Shown one piece after another: positions 16,733-25,906 of a DNA stretch of 64,000 nt. The DNA lies in NCBI RefSeq assembly GCF_007827815.1, contig NZ_VITH01000005.1, positions 398,536 to 462,535 on the forward strand, written 5' to 3'. Positions within the stretch are counted from its first letter, which is position 1. Each line of letters starts with the position of its first letter. A program made the position numbers and the translations under genes. A model generated the notes under the pieces. It was not told the DNA's origin. It was given only the letters and a program-made list of their open reading frames with translations, and did not search any database. The stretch comes from Azospirillum brasilense. GTDB taxonomy: Bacteria > Pseudomonadota > Alphaproteobacteria > Azospirillales > Azospirillaceae.

Positions 16733-17140
16733 TTACTCGTCGTCGGGCTCGATCCCGGCGGCCAGGGCGTGGGCCAGACGCCCGGCGGCGGCGACTGCGG
16801 CCATGGCCTCCTGCGCCTTGGCAGTGATGCGCGCGGTGCCCTCGGGAGCCGGTTGGTAAAATGACGGGTCGGGCAGGCGCTCGGCGAAATCCCAGGCGCC
16901 GGTGGCGGGGTCCCAGACCTCGAACACGTCGGGGTTGGGGCGGCGGGCGACCCAGGCACGGGCGGCGTTGCCCTCGGCGCGGAAACGCACCCCGAAGAAG
17001 CGGCTGGCCGCCATGGCCCCGATGGCCGCGGTCAGATCGGCGTCGGCGTCCGGGAAGCGCTGCGTCAGAGCGGCGCGCAGGGCTTCCGCCAGCGCGCGGC
17101 GGTCGTCATGATGGGGGAGGCCGTCGGGATCGGTTCTCAT
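16733..17140 (-). CDS. Conserved hypothetical protein
   Basis: A 135-aa soluble protein from ATG 17140 (MRTDPDGLPHHDDRRALAEAL); I recognise no domain. It has an Ala-rich helical N-terminus, a central region with ARAWVARRPNPDVFEVWDP, and an Ala-rich C-terminus. It is convergent with the HerA-like gene (7-bp gap) and divergent from the TPR gene. Codon use is the same as its neighbours, so it is probably a real gene; an extension to 17194 is less likely. Confidence 0.6.
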   Translation of the reverse strand: MRTDPDGLPHHDDRRALAEALRAALTQRFPDADADLTAAIGAMAASRFFGVRFRAEGNAARAWVARRPNPDVFEVWDPATGAWDFAERLPDPSFYQPAPEGTARITAKAQEAMAAVAAAGRLAHALAAGIEPDDE

Positions 17141-17220
17141 GGCCCGCGATGGTAGAGGGACGGCACGCCTCCGCAAGCGGGCGCGATGTCGCAAGCCCCC
17201 CGAACGTTCCCGGAGTCGTC

Positions 17221-19014
17221 ATGGTCAGCCTGTCCGAAGCCTATGCCATCGCCATCGGCCACCACCGGGCCGGACGGATGGGCGAGGCCGCCGGGGTCTA
17301 CCGGGCGATCCTCGACGCCGACCCGCGGCAGGCCGACGCGCTGCATCTGCTGGGTGTCCTGGCGGGCCAGACCGGGCGGAGCGAGGAGGCGCTGTCGCTG
17401 ATCGCCCAGGCCATCGCGCTGGACCCGGAGGCGGCGGATTATCACGACAATCTGGGCAGCCTGCGCCGCACCGCCGGGGACGCGGCGCGGGCGGCCGCGC
17501 AGCACGCGCGCGCCCTGGCGCTGGAGCCGGCGCGGGCCAAGGCCGCCTTCAACCGCGGGCTGGCGCTCGGCGATCTCGGCCGGGTGAGGGAGGCGCTGGG
17601 ATGCTTCCGCGCCGCCCTGCTTATCGATCCCGGCTATGGGCCGGCGGCGCTGGCGGCGGGGCGGCTGCTGGGGGGCGGCGCGGAACCGCATGCGGCGGGC
17701 CGTTGGCTGGCCCACGCCCTGTCTCTGGCGCCGGACAGCGCCGACGGCTGGGCGGCCATCGGGCGTGCACGGCTGGCGGCGGGGGAGGCCGATGGGGCGG
17801 TGGCGGGCTACGACCGGGCGGCGCGGCTGCGTCCGGACGACGGGGCGGCGCTGAGCAACCTCGCCATGGCGACCTTGCAGGCGAGCGGCGCCCTGCCGGA
17901 ATTTCCCCGCGCCGACCACCCGGAGGCGAGTTGGGCCGAACCGCTCGCCCGCGCGCTCGACCTGTTCCTGGCGGCGCTGGAGCGCGGGGCTGGGGAGGTG
18001 GCGGAGGCTGCGCTGTTCCGCACCGCCGTGCTGACCATCCACCGTGGCATGCTGGACGACGCGCGGCTGGAGCGGATCGCCGAGTGGGCGCGGGACCGGC
18101 TGCGGCGCGCGCCGGGAGACGGTGCAGCGGCGGCCTGCATCGCCCACGGCCTCTACCGGCGGGGGCGGCTGGTGACCGCCTCGCGGCTCACCCGGCGCTG
18201 TCTGCGCGGCTGGTCGGAGGAGGCGATTCGTGCCGACCCGCAGGCGGCGAAATGGCGGCAGGTCGACGCGCGCCCGGTCTTCCTCGACGCGCTCGCCGGG
18301 TATCGGCCGCGCATCGCCGGGGCGGGGGAGCGGTCGATGCCGGTTCCGCCCGCGGCGGGTGGTGGCGCGATCCTGCTGGTCAGCGTCGATTCCGGCTATT
18401 GGCGGCGCTTCGGCGGCTGGTTCCTCTCCCATGCGCTGAAGGACCCGGCGGGCGACCGCGTGCATGTCCACATCGTCAACCCCGGTGCGGAGGACCGCGC
18501 CGATCTGGACCGCCGCTGCGCCGCCCGGCCGGGGCGGCTGTCCTGGTCGCTGGAGCGCATCGACCTGTCCGCCCACGCGCCGGGGGCGGAGACCACCTAT
18601 TACGCCTGCGCGCGCTTCTTCGTGGCCCTGGACCTGCTGGACCGGACGGAGGCGCCGGTCTTCATCACCGACATCGACGCCCGTTGCACGGCGCCGCTTC
18701 CACCCGATCTGCGCAGCGGGGCAGACTGGGACCTGACGATCATGCGCGACCGCCGCGCCCGTGGGCCGTTCGACGACCTCATCGTCAGCTTCCTCGGCGT
18801 CGCGCCGACCGCGGCGGGGCGGGCGTTCCTCGGGCTCGTCGGCGCCTACATCGGCTGGTTCTTCGACCGGGGCGAGGCGGCCTGGACGCTCGACCAGGCG
18901 GCGCCCTACGCCGTCCTTCACGACTGGACGCGGCGCGGGCGGGCACCGCGGCTGCGGGAGTACGAGTTCCTGCGCCTGCCCTGGTTCGATTTTCCGGTGA
19001 AGGGGGAGGGATAA
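17221..19014 (+). CDS. TPR-repeat protein with C-terminal glycosyltransferase-like domain
   Basis: 597 aa. The first ~250 residues are TPR repeats (GRMGEAAGVYRAILDADPRQADALHLLGVL and similar 34-residue units). A helical middle section follows, then a C-terminal domain of about 230 residues that begins AILLVSVDSGYWRRF. It contains a DxD-type motif (TDIDARC, about residue 484), resembling nucleotide-sugar transferases. TPR-transferase fusions in alphaproteobacteria often act in protein or flagellin glycosylation; here that is inference only. The start is taken at ATG 17221 (MVSLSEAYAIAIGHHRAG), where the TPR pattern begins. Confidence 0.78.
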   Translation: MVSLSEAYAIAIGHHRAGRMGEAAGVYRAILDADPRQADALHLLGVLAGQTGRSEEALSLIAQAIALDPEAADYHDNLGSLRRTAGDAARAAAQHARALALEPARAKAAFNRGLALGDLGRVREALGCFRAALLIDPGYGPAALAAGRLLGGGAEPHAAGRWLAHALSLAPDSADGWAAIGRARLAAGEADGAVAGYDRAARLRPDDGAALSNLAMATLQASGALPEFPRADHPEASWAEPLARALDLFLAALERGAGEVAEAALFRTAVLTIHRGMLDDARLERIAEWARDRLRRAPGDGAAAACIAHGLYRRGRLVTASRLTRRCLRGWSEEAIRADPQAAKWRQVDARPVFLDALAGYRPRIAGAGERSMPVPPAAGGGAILLVSVDSGYWRRFGGWFLSHALKDPAGDRVHVHIVNPGAEDRADLDRRCAARPGRLSWSLERIDLSAHAPGAETTYYACARFFVALDLLDRTEAPVFITDIDARCTAPLPPDLRSGADWDLTIMRDRRARGPFDDLIVSFLGVAPTAAGRAFLGLVGAYIGWFFDRGEAAWTLDQAAPYAVLHDWTRRGRAPRLREYEFLRLPWFDFPVKGEG

Positions 19015-19020
19015 GGGGGG

Positions 19021-19242
19021 CTACGACGCCTGGACGCTGTTGTCCTTGCGCCGCGACAGCTGCAACTGGCCGTCCAGGCACTTCACGTAGGTGGTCTTGC
19101 CGGCCTTCAAATTGTCGCAGACGGTGACCAGAGCGCGCGGGATCGCCGCGAACTCCTTCGAGCCGCGCGACTGCGTGTTGTAGGCGGCGAGGTGCTGGCG
19201 CAGCCCCTCCTTCGACACCGGTTTTCCGTCGTTCCCGATCAT
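19021..19242 (-). CDS. Small hypothetical protein
   Basis: A 73-aa basic soluble protein (MIGNDGKPVSKEGLRQHLAAYN...) preceded by a purine-rich GGGGACGAG ribosome site. No family is recognised. It is convergent with the TPR gene, ending 6 bp from it. The ribosome site, normal codon bias and lack of a competing frame support it. Confidence 0.55.
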   Translation of the reverse strand: MIGNDGKPVSKEGLRQHLAAYNTQSRGSKEFAAIPRALVTVCDNLKAGKTTYVKCLDGQLQLSRRKDNSVQAS

Positions 19243-19315
19243 GCTCGTCCCCGCGCGCGTGGTTTCTGGTCGCCGAAGCTACGCGGGGACGGTTCCGGAC
19301 TCAACGTTCGCCATG

Positions 19316-19474
19316 TCAACCTTTGGCATCATCCGCCGGCTGATCCGCCGGTTTTCCGCCGTCGCCGGTCCAGTCGTCGGTGATGTAGCGCTGCGCGTCG
19401 CTGATTTTTTCCACCTCGTCGCGGCTCGGCGGCTTGGGCACGCGTGACTGGCCGTTCTCGTGGTCCTGGTCCAT
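19316..19474 (-). CDS. Small hydrophilic hypothetical protein
   Basis: A 52-aa acidic, probably disordered protein starting at ATG 19474 (MDQDHENGQSRVPKPPSRDEV) with a strong GGAGG site 5-6 nt upstream. An in-frame extension to 19648 has no such site. The function is unknown. Confidence 0.5.
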   Translation of the reverse strand: MDQDHENGQSRVPKPPSRDEVEKISDAQRYITDDWTGDGGKPADQPADDAKG

Positions 19475-19694
19475 GGGTCCTCCATCGCTTTGCCAGTGAT
19501 GTGGACGGACGGGCGGGGTCGGCAAGCCCGTTCCGGACCGGGGTACGGCCTTCGCGTTTGGTCGCAGGGGACCGCTATGACCGCCGCCCGCTTGACAGGC
19601 GAACCCGCGCCGCCGGATCATCCGGCCGTTAACCGCTAAGAATTCCAAAGAGAATTCGCCCCATCCGGGGTCGTTCCGGGATCACGCAGGGAGT

Positions 19695-21311
19695 ATGGGA
19701 ACCATGAACACGCTCGCGCGCCGTCTGGCCGGTGCCGCCCTTCTGTCCGCCGGTCTTTCCTTCGGCCTCGCGGCCACGCCGGTCCTGGCCGACACGCCGA
19801 AGGACACGCTGGTCATGGCCTGGCAGTTCGACGACATCGTGACGCTCGATCCCGGCGAGATCTTCGAGCTGTCGGGGGCCGAATACGGCGCCCAGGTCTA
19901 TGACCGGCTGATCCGCTTCGACGTCAACGACGTCAGCAAGATTTACGGGCAGGTGGCGGAAAGCTGGACCGTTTCCGACGACGGCAAGACCTTCACCTTC
20001 ACCATCCGCGACGGCATCACGTTCCACTCCGGCAACCCGCTGACGGCGGAGGACGTGGCCTACTCGCTCCAGCGAGCCGTGAAGATGAACAAGGGGCCGG
20101 CCTTCATCCTGACCCAGTTCGGCCTGACGCCGGAGAACGTCGATCAGAAGGTCCGCGCCACCAACCCGCGCACCCTGGTCTTCGAGACGGACAAGACCTA
20201 CGCCCCGACCTTCGTGCTCTATTGCCTGACCGCCGACGTCTCCGGCGTGGTAGATGCCAAGCTGGTCAAGAGCAAAGAGGTCAACGGCGACTTCGGCGCC
20301 GCCTTCCTGAAGACCAACTCCGCCGGGTCCGGCCCCTTCGTGCTGCGCCAGTGGAAGGCCAGCGAGCTTCTGTCGCTGGAGGCCAACGCCAAGTACTGGG
20401 GCGGTGCGCCGGCGGTGAAGCGCGTGCTGATCCGCCACATCGCGGAACCGGCGACCCAGCGCCTGCTGCTGGAGAAGGGCGACGTCGACGTGGCCCGCAA
20501 CCTGAAGCCGGAGCAGTTCGAACCGCTGCGCGGCAACGACAAGATCCGCATCGTTCAGGCGCCCAAGGGCACGCTCTATTATTTCGGCCTGAACCAGAAG
20601 AACGAGGTGCTGGCCAAGCCCGACGTGCGCAAGGCCTTCAAGTACGCCGTGGATTACGACGGCATGGCGAAGACCATCATGAACGGTCTCGGCACCGTCC
20701 ATCAGGCCTTCCTGCCCAAGGGCTTCCTCGGCGCGCTGGAGGAGAACCCGTACACGTACGATCCGGCCAAGGCGAAGGAACTGCTCAAGCAGGCGGGCTA
20801 TCCGGACGGCATCACGGTGACCATGGACGTCCGCAACACCTCGCCCAGCATGGACATGGCCCAGGCCATTCAGGGCAGCGCGGCGGCGGCGGGCATCAAG
20901 ATCAACCTGCTGCCGGCGGACGGCAAGCAGGTGGTCACCAAGTACCGCGCCCGCAACCACGAGGCGCTGCTCTACCAGTGGGGCGCCGACTACCAGGATC
21001 CGAACACCAACGCCGACACCTTCGCCGCCAACCCGGACAACGCCGACGACGCGAAGGCCAAGCCGCTGTCCTGGCGCAACGCCTGGGACATTCCTGAACT
21101 GACGAAGAAGACCGCCGCCGCGGTCGAGGAGCGCGACACCGCCAAGCGCGCCGCCATGTACCAGGAGCTTCAGCGCGAGGTGCTGGAGACCTCGCCCTTC
21201 GTCATCATGTTCCAGCAGACCGAGGTGATCGCGGAGCGCAGCAACGTCGAGGGGCTGGTCTGGGGGCCGAGCTTCGACAGCAACTACTACTGGAAGGTCA
21301 GCAAGAAGTAA
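19695..21311 (+). CDS. Peptide/opine ABC transporter substrate-binding protein (SBP_bac_5)
   Basis: A 538-aa periplasmic family-5 binding protein (DppA/OppA class). A signal peptide (about residues 1-32, ending PVLADTPKD) is followed by the family hallmarks YDRLIRFD, VAESWTVSDDGKTFTFTIRDG and FHSGNPLTAEDVAYSLQR. It is the first gene of a rightward five-gene importer operon. ATG 19695 is followed by a second in-frame ATG at 19704; either may be used. The ligand could be a peptide, nickel or another oligomeric solute; sequence alone does not decide. Confidence 0.93.
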   Translation: MGTMNTLARRLAGAALLSAGLSFGLAATPVLADTPKDTLVMAWQFDDIVTLDPGEIFELSGAEYGAQVYDRLIRFDVNDVSKIYGQVAESWTVSDDGKTFTFTIRDGITFHSGNPLTAEDVAYSLQRAVKMNKGPAFILTQFGLTPENVDQKVRATNPRTLVFETDKTYAPTFVLYCLTADVSGVVDAKLVKSKEVNGDFGAAFLKTNSAGSGPFVLRQWKASELLSLEANAKYWGGAPAVKRVLIRHIAEPATQRLLLEKGDVDVARNLKPEQFEPLRGNDKIRIVQAPKGTLYYFGLNQKNEVLAKPDVRKAFKYAVDYDGMAKTIMNGLGTVHQAFLPKGFLGALEENPYTYDPAKAKELLKQAGYPDGITVTMDVRNTSPSMDMAQAIQGSAAAAGIKINLLPADGKQVVTKYRARNHEALLYQWGADYQDPNTNADTFAANPDNADDAKAKPLSWRNAWDIPELTKKTAAAVEERDTAKRAAMYQELQREVLETSPFVIMFQQTEVIAERSNVEGLVWGPSFDSNYYWKVSKK

Positions 21312-21326
21312 GGTGCGTTGCTCAGC

Positions 21327-21468
21327 CCCTCTCCCGACCCGGGAGAGGGTGCCCGCAAAGCGGGCGGGTGAGGGTCGTGCGGGGATCGATGCGCTGATCC
21401 TCGGCGGTACCCTCACCCTTCCCGTGCTTTGCACGGGTCCCTTCCCTCTCCCGGGGCGGGAGAGGGAC
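21327..21468. repeat. Composite palindromic intergenic repeat (BIME-like)
   Basis: Two inverted modules fill the gap between the binding-protein and permease genes. The first is CCCTCTCCCGACCCGGGAGAGGG plus GCCCGCAAAGCGGGC. The second is CCCGTGCTTTGCACGGG plus CCCTCTCCCGGGGCGGGAGAGGG in opposite orientation. The arms GGTGAGGGT / ACCCTCACC also pair across the whole element. These can form several strong hairpins and could both stabilise the binding-protein message and damp downstream expression. Confidence 0.75.
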
Positions 21469-21491
21469 TTTGAACTTAAGTCGGGTGAAAC

Positions 21492-22538
21492 TTGGCCGCT
21501 ATCTTGAAACGACCGGGGATGCCGGGGCGGCGCCATGCGATTCGCGGGGCGGGGCTGCTCGTCTCGGTGGCGCTGACCGTCCTCGGCCTCCTGCTCGTCA
21601 CCTTCCTGATCGGGCGCGTGGTGCCGATCGACCCGGTGATCGCCGTGGTCGGCGACCGCGTGTCCGCCGACACCTACGCCCGCGTCCGGCAGGAGCTGGG
21701 GCTGGACCTGCCGCTGTGGCAGCAGTTCCTGCGCTATGTCGGCGATGTGCTCCAGGGCGATTTCGGCACCTCGGTGCTGACCTCCCGCCCGGTGCTGGAG
21801 GACATCCTGCGCGTCTTCCCGGCGACGCTGGAACTGGCCACCGCCGCGCTGGTCGTCGGCGTGCTGCTGGGCATTCCGGCGGGGGTGATGGCCGCCGTCC
21901 ATCGCGGGCGCTGGCCGGACCATCTGATCCGGGTGATCGGACTGATCGGCCATTCCATCCCGGTCTTCTGGCTGGGGCTGATGGCGCTGCTGGTCTTCTA
22001 CGCACGGCTCGATTGGGCGCCGGGGCCGGGGCGGGTGGACGTCTTCTACGAAGGGCTGGTCGATCCGGTGACCGGGATCATCACGGTGGACGCCCTGCTG
22101 GCCGGCGAGAGCGACGTGTTCTGGAGCGCGCTGCACCATCTGGTGCTGCCGGCGGGCATCCTCGGCCTCTACAGCGTCGCCTACATCGCGCGCATGACGC
22201 GCAGCTTCATGCTGGACCAGCTCCGCCAGGAATACATCACGACGGCCCGCGTCAAGGGCATGTCCGAGGCGCGGGTGATCTGGCGCCACGCGCTGGGCAA
22301 CATCGCGGTGCCGTTGACCACGGTGGTGGCGCTGTCCTACGCCTCGCTGCTGGAGGGGTCGGTGCTGACGGAGACGGTGTTCGCCTGGCCGGGGCTGGGG
22401 CTCTACATCACCAACTCGCTGCTGTCGGCGGACATGAACGCGGTGCTGGGCGGCACGCTGGTGGTGGGGGCGGTCTTCATCGGCCTGAACCTGCTGTCCG
22501 ACCTGCTGTACCGCCTTCTCGATCCCCGTGCGCGATGA
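21492..22538 (+). CDS. Peptide ABC transporter permease (DppB type)
   Basis: A 348-aa inner-membrane permease with six predicted spans, the long periplasmic loop after TM1, and the C-terminal EAA-like loop (TARVKGMSEARVIWRHALGN). The open frame begins with TTG 21492; the first ATG is at 21519 (MPGRRHAIRGAG), and neither has a convincing ribosome site, so the start is uncertain by 9 residues. Its stop overlaps the next permease (ATGA). It is part of the rightward peptide importer operon. Confidence 0.92.
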   Translation: MAAILKRPGMPGRRHAIRGAGLLVSVALTVLGLLLVTFLIGRVVPIDPVIAVVGDRVSADTYARVRQELGLDLPLWQQFLRYVGDVLQGDFGTSVLTSRPVLEDILRVFPATLELATAALVVGVLLGIPAGVMAAVHRGRWPDHLIRVIGLIGHSIPVFWLGLMALLVFYARLDWAPGPGRVDVFYEGLVDPVTGIITVDALLAGESDVFWSALHHLVLPAGILGLYSVAYIARMTRSFMLDQLRQEYITTARVKGMSEARVIWRHALGNIAVPLTTVVALSYASLLEGSVLTETVFAWPGLGLYITNSLLSADMNAVLGGTLVVGAVFIGLNLLSDLLYRLLDPRAR

Positions 22539-23467
22539 GGGGCGCGATGACCGCACAAACTGACACCACCGAAGGCGGAATGCGGGCGTGGCTGACGGCG
22601 GAGACGCCGCGGTCCCGCGGGCAGGCCCGGCTGGGCCGGGTCTATCTGGGCTGGCTGGCCTTCGCGCGCAACCGGCTGGCGATGATCGGGCTGGGCATCG
22701 TGCTGCTGCTGGTGCTGATGGCGGCGCTGGCCCCGCTGCTCGCCCCCTACGATCCCTACACGCAGGACCTGTCGCAGCGGCTGCTGCCGCCCAGCGCGGC
22801 GCACTGGCTGGGCACCGACGCCTTCGGGCGGGACATCCTGTCGCGCATCCTCTACGGCTCCCGCCTGACGCTGATGATCGTGGCGCTGGTCGCGGTGACG
22901 GCACCGGTCGCCGGACTGCTGATCGGGACGGTGGCGGGCTATCTCGGCGGCTGGGTGGACGCGGTGCTGATGCGCGTCACCGACATCTTCCTGGCCTTCC
23001 CGAAGCTGATCCTGGCGCTGGCCTTCGTCTCGGCGCTGGGGCCGGGCATCGAGAACGCCATCATCGCCATCGCGATCACCAGCTGGCCGCCCTACGCCCG
23101 CATCGCGCGGGCCGAGACGATCACCATCCGCAAGAGCGACTTCATCAGCGCCGCCCGGCTCCAGGGCGCCTCGACGCCGCGGATCATCCTCGGCCATGTG
23201 GTGCCGCTCTGCTCCTCCTCGCTGATCGTGCGGGTGACGCTGGACATGGCGGGGATCATCCTGACGGCGGCGGGGCTGGGCTTCCTCGGCCTCGGCGCGC
23301 AGCCGCCCGCCCCGGAATGGGGCGCGATGATCGCCACCGGGCGCCAGTATGTGCTGGAGCAGTGGTGGGTCGCCACCATGCCCGGCATCGCCATCTTCGT
23401 GGTCAGCCTGGGCTTCAACCTGCTGGGCGACGGCCTGCGCGACGTTCTGGACCCGAAAGGCCAATGA
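22535..23467 (+). CDS. Peptide ABC transporter permease (DppC type)
   Basis: A 310-aa second permease of the peptide importer. It has the N-terminal DppC helix (FARNRLAMIGLGIVLLLVL), the family-specific LGTDAFGRDILSRILYGSRLTL block, and the EAA loop (SAARLQGASTPRIILGHVVP). Start ATG 22535 overlaps the DppB stop; ATG 22547 is an alternative. Its stop overlaps the first ATPase gene, indicating tight coupling. Confidence 0.94.
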   Translation: MRGAMTAQTDTTEGGMRAWLTAETPRSRGQARLGRVYLGWLAFARNRLAMIGLGIVLLLVLMAALAPLLAPYDPYTQDLSQRLLPPSAAHWLGTDAFGRDILSRILYGSRLTLMIVALVAVTAPVAGLLIGTVAGYLGGWVDAVLMRVTDIFLAFPKLILALAFVSALGPGIENAIIAIAITSWPPYARIARAETITIRKSDFISAARLQGASTPRIILGHVVPLCSSSLIVRVTLDMAGIILTAAGLGFLGLGAQPPAPEWGAMIATGRQYVLEQWWVATMPGIAIFVVSLGFNLLGDGLRDVLDPKGQ

Positions 23468-24462
23468 GCCAACCGCCAATGAGCGACAAACCTCTGCTGG
23501 AGGTCGAGAACCTCCGCATCTCCTTCCCCACCCGGACGGGCGTGACGCAGGCGGTGCGCGGCGTCTCCTTCACCGTGGGCCGGGAAAAGCTGGGCATCGT
23601 CGGCGAGTCCGGCTCCGGCAAGTCGATGACCGGGCGGGCCATCCTGCGGCTGGTCCCGCCGCCCGGAATCGTGACCGCCGACCGGCTGAGCTTCCAGGGC
23701 GAGGACCTGCTGACCCTGCCGGAGAAGCGGCTGCGCGGCATCCGCGGGCGCCGCATCTCCATGGTCATGCAGGACCCGAAATTCTCGCTGAACCCGGTGA
23801 TGACCATCGGTGCCCAGATCGCCGAGGCCTACCGCGTCCATTCCAGCGCCGGCACGGCGGAGGCGAAGCGGCGCGCGCTGGAGATGCTGGAGGCCGTGCG
23901 CATCCGCAACCCGGAGCGGGTCTACGGCCTCTACCCGCACGAGGTGTCGGGCGGCATGGGCCAGCGCATCATGATCGCCATGATGCTGATCCCCAACCCC
24001 GACCTGCTGATCGCCGACGAGCCGACCTCGGCGCTCGACGTGACGGTGCAGATGCAGGTGCTGGCGATCATGGACGAGCTGTGTTCCAGCCGCGGCATGG
24101 GGATGATCTTCGTCAGCCACGACCTGAACCTCGTGGCGTCCTTCTGCGACCGCATCCTCATCATGTACGCTGGCCGTGTGGTCGAGACCTGCCGCGCGTC
24201 GGAGCTGCACGCGGCCACCCACCCCTACACCCGCGGCCTGCTCGACAGCCTGCCCCGGCTGGACGACACGCGGGCGGAGCTGCCGGTGCTGGCGCGCGAC
24301 CCGTCCTGGCTTGAAGATATCTCTCCCTCTCCCGTCCAGGGAGAGGGGCGGGGTGAGGGGGATGTTGGGGGACCGGTGCGTTCGGCAATGGCCGGACCCC
24401 CTCACCCTAACCCTCTCCCCAGAGGGGAGAGGGGACATGGTCCGGCGGAGGGTGGGCGATGA
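23464..24462 (+). CDS. Peptide ABC transporter ATP-binding protein (DppD type) with repeat-derived C-terminal tail
   Basis: A 332-aa ATPase. Walker A GESGSGKSM, Q-loop VMQDPKFSLNP, signature VSGGMGQR and Walker B LLIADEP are intact. The normal protein appears to end near ARDPSWL (about residue 284). The remaining ~46 residues (SPSPVQGEGRGEGD ... PPHPNPLPRGERG) are the translation of an intergenic palindromic repeat (24321-24436) that has become coding. The usual C-terminal oligopeptide-HPY region with its Cys motif is absent. The start overlaps the DppC stop, and the stop overlaps the next ATPase start. Confidence 0.93.
   Translation: MSQPPMSDKPLLEVENLRISFPTRTGVTQAVRGVSFTVGREKLGIVGESGSGKSMTGRAILRLVPPPGIVTADRLSFQGEDLLTLPEKRLRGIRGRRISMVMQDPKFSLNPVMTIGAQIAEAYRVHSSAGTAEAKRRALEMLEAVRIRNPERVYGLYPHEVSGGMGQRIMIAMMLIPNPDLLIADEPTSALDVTVQMQVLAIMDELCSSRGMGMIFVSHDLNLVASFCDRILIMYAGRVVETCRASELHAATHPYTRGLLDSLPRLDDTRAELPVLARDPSWLEDISPSPVQGEGRGEGDVGGPVRSAMAGPPHPNPLPRGERGHGPAEGGR
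24321..24436. repeat. Palindromic repeat inside the 3' end of the DppD-type gene
   Basis: CTCTCCCTCTCCCGTCCAGG with GGAGAGGGGCGGGGTGAGGGGG on one side is mirrored by CCCCCTCACCCTAACCC and CTCTCCCCAGAGGGGAGAGGGG on the other. This is the same design as the repeat at 21327-21468. It is in frame with the ATPase and encodes the peptide pattern SPSPVQGEGRGEG / PPHPNPLPRGERG, known as a frequent by-product of such repeats in GC-rich bacteria. Confidence 0.8.
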
Positions 24463-25235
24463 TCGACGTCAGGGATCTGCGCGTCACCTTCGGCCATGGC
24501 GCCGACGCGGTTGCCGCCGTGCAGGGGGTGTCCTTCGCCGTGCGGGAAGGCGAAAGCTTCGGGCTGGTCGGCGAATCGGGCTCGGGCAAGTCCACCGTGC
24601 TGCGCGCCGTCGTCGGGCTGAACCACGACTGGACCGGGGCCATCGCCGTGGCCGGTGCGGCGCAAAGCCGCCGGCGGGAGAAGGGCTTCTTCAAGTCCTG
24701 CCAGATGGTCTTCCAGGACCCCTACGGCTCGCTGCACCCGCGCCACACCATCGACCGCATCCTGGCCGAGCCCATCGCCATCCATGGCTTGCGCGACGCC
24801 GACGCGCGGATCGACCGGGTGCTGCGCGACGTCGGGCTGGGGCCGCAGTTCCGCTTCCGCTACCCGCACCAGCTCTCCGGCGGGCAGCGCCAGCGCGTCG
24901 CCATCGCCCGCGCCCTGGTGCTGGAGCCGCGCGTGCTGCTGCTGGACGAGCCGACCTCGGCGCTCGACGTGTCGGTGCAGGCGGAAATCCTCAACCTGCT
25001 GAAGCGGCTGCGGGCGGAGCACGCGCTGACCTACGTGCTGGTCAGCCACAATCTGGCGGTGGTCGCCACCATGTGCGACCGGCTGGCCGTGATGAACCGG
25101 GGCCGCATCGTCGAGGAGATGGACGTGGAGGCCCTGCGCCGGGGCGCGGCGCGGGAGGACTACACGCGCCAGCTCCTGCGCGCCAGCCAGGGCTACGACC
25201 GCGCGGCGGCGGACAGCTTCAAGGACTTCGCGTAG
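24459..25235 (+). CDS. Peptide ABC transporter ATP-binding protein (DppF type)
   Basis: A 258-aa second ATPase of the importer. It has Walker A GESGSGKST, VFQDPYGSLHPRHT, signature LSGGQRQR, Walker B VLLLDEPTSALD and the switch histidine VLVSHNL. It starts at ATG 24459, overlapping the DppD stop. It is the last gene of the operon and ends 4 bp from a convergent MarR regulator. It completes a five-subunit importer (binding protein, two permeases, two ATPases). Confidence 0.94.
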   Translation: MIDVRDLRVTFGHGADAVAAVQGVSFAVREGESFGLVGESGSGKSTVLRAVVGLNHDWTGAIAVAGAAQSRRREKGFFKSCQMVFQDPYGSLHPRHTIDRILAEPIAIHGLRDADARIDRVLRDVGLGPQFRFRYPHQLSGGQRQRVAIARALVLEPRVLLLDEPTSALDVSVQAEILNLLKRLRAEHALTYVLVSHNLAVVATMCDRLAVMNRGRIVEEMDVEALRRGAAREDYTRQLLRASQGYDRAAADSFKDFA

Positions 25236-25239
25236 GCGC

Positions 25240-25755
25240 TCAGTCCGCGTCCGGGATCTGTGCGGCGGGGCGGGTGGCCAGAGCGTCGGCCCGGGCCTGG
25301 AGCTTGGCCAGCAGGCCGTCGAGCTGGCCCATCTCCTCCTCCGTCAGGGCGCTGGTCAGCTCCCGCTCGTAGGCGAGCGCGAGGGGGACGATCTCCGTGT
25401 AGATCGCCAGCGCCTTGGACGTAAGGGTGAGCTGCGCCTTGCGGCGGTCGGTGGCGCCCGATTCGCGCAGGATCAGCGCCGAATCGAGCATCCGGCTGAT
25501 CGCCCGGCTGACCTGAACCTTGTCCATGGCGGTGCGTTGGGCGATCTCCCCCGCGCTCAGCGTCTCGCCGCCGCCCAGCACGGCGATGACCCGCCATTCC
25601 GGGATGGTGATGGCGAATCGCTTCTCGTACAGCTTCGCCACGGTGTGGCTGACCGTGTTGGACAGCACCGACAGGCGGTAGGGCAGGAAGCGGGTGAGAT
25701 GCAGCACCGGCGCGGCGGGGTCGGCGCCGGAACGCTTGCGGCGGGGGGAGGCCAT
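25240..25755 (-). CDS. MarR-family transcriptional regulator
   Basis: A 171-aa winged helix-turn-helix regulator. It has the MarR core: IPEWRVIAVLGGGETLSAGEIAQRTAMDKVQVSRAISRM is the recognition-helix region, and ATDRRKAQLTLT is the wing with the usual D-R-R/K signature. The basic N-terminus (MASPRRKRSG) is unstructured. It is convergent with the peptide importer, so it need not control it. Effector and targets are unknown. Confidence 0.9.
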   Translation of the reverse strand: MASPRRKRSGADPAAPVLHLTRFLPYRLSVLSNTVSHTVAKLYEKRFAITIPEWRVIAVLGGGETLSAGEIAQRTAMDKVQVSRAISRMLDSALILRESGATDRRKAQLTLTSKALAIYTEIVPLALAYERELTSALTEEEMGQLDGLLAKLQARADALATRPAAQIPDAD

Positions 25756-25906
25756 GGGGTGTCGCGCCTTATCGGAATGCGGGAACCGGAAGCCGGTTTC
25801 TCCATCCTGCCCCGGAAATTGGCGGACGCAACCGTTTCAAGTAAAAATTTCCAATCCGCGGATACGTCCCCGACCGGCTCAGCGGTTGAGAATCAGGGGT
25901 TGAGAA

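Noticed and set aside
19629..22904. 1091-codon minus-strand frame over the peptide importer
   Set aside because: Antisense to a well-identified binding protein and two permeases; no domain or ribosome site.
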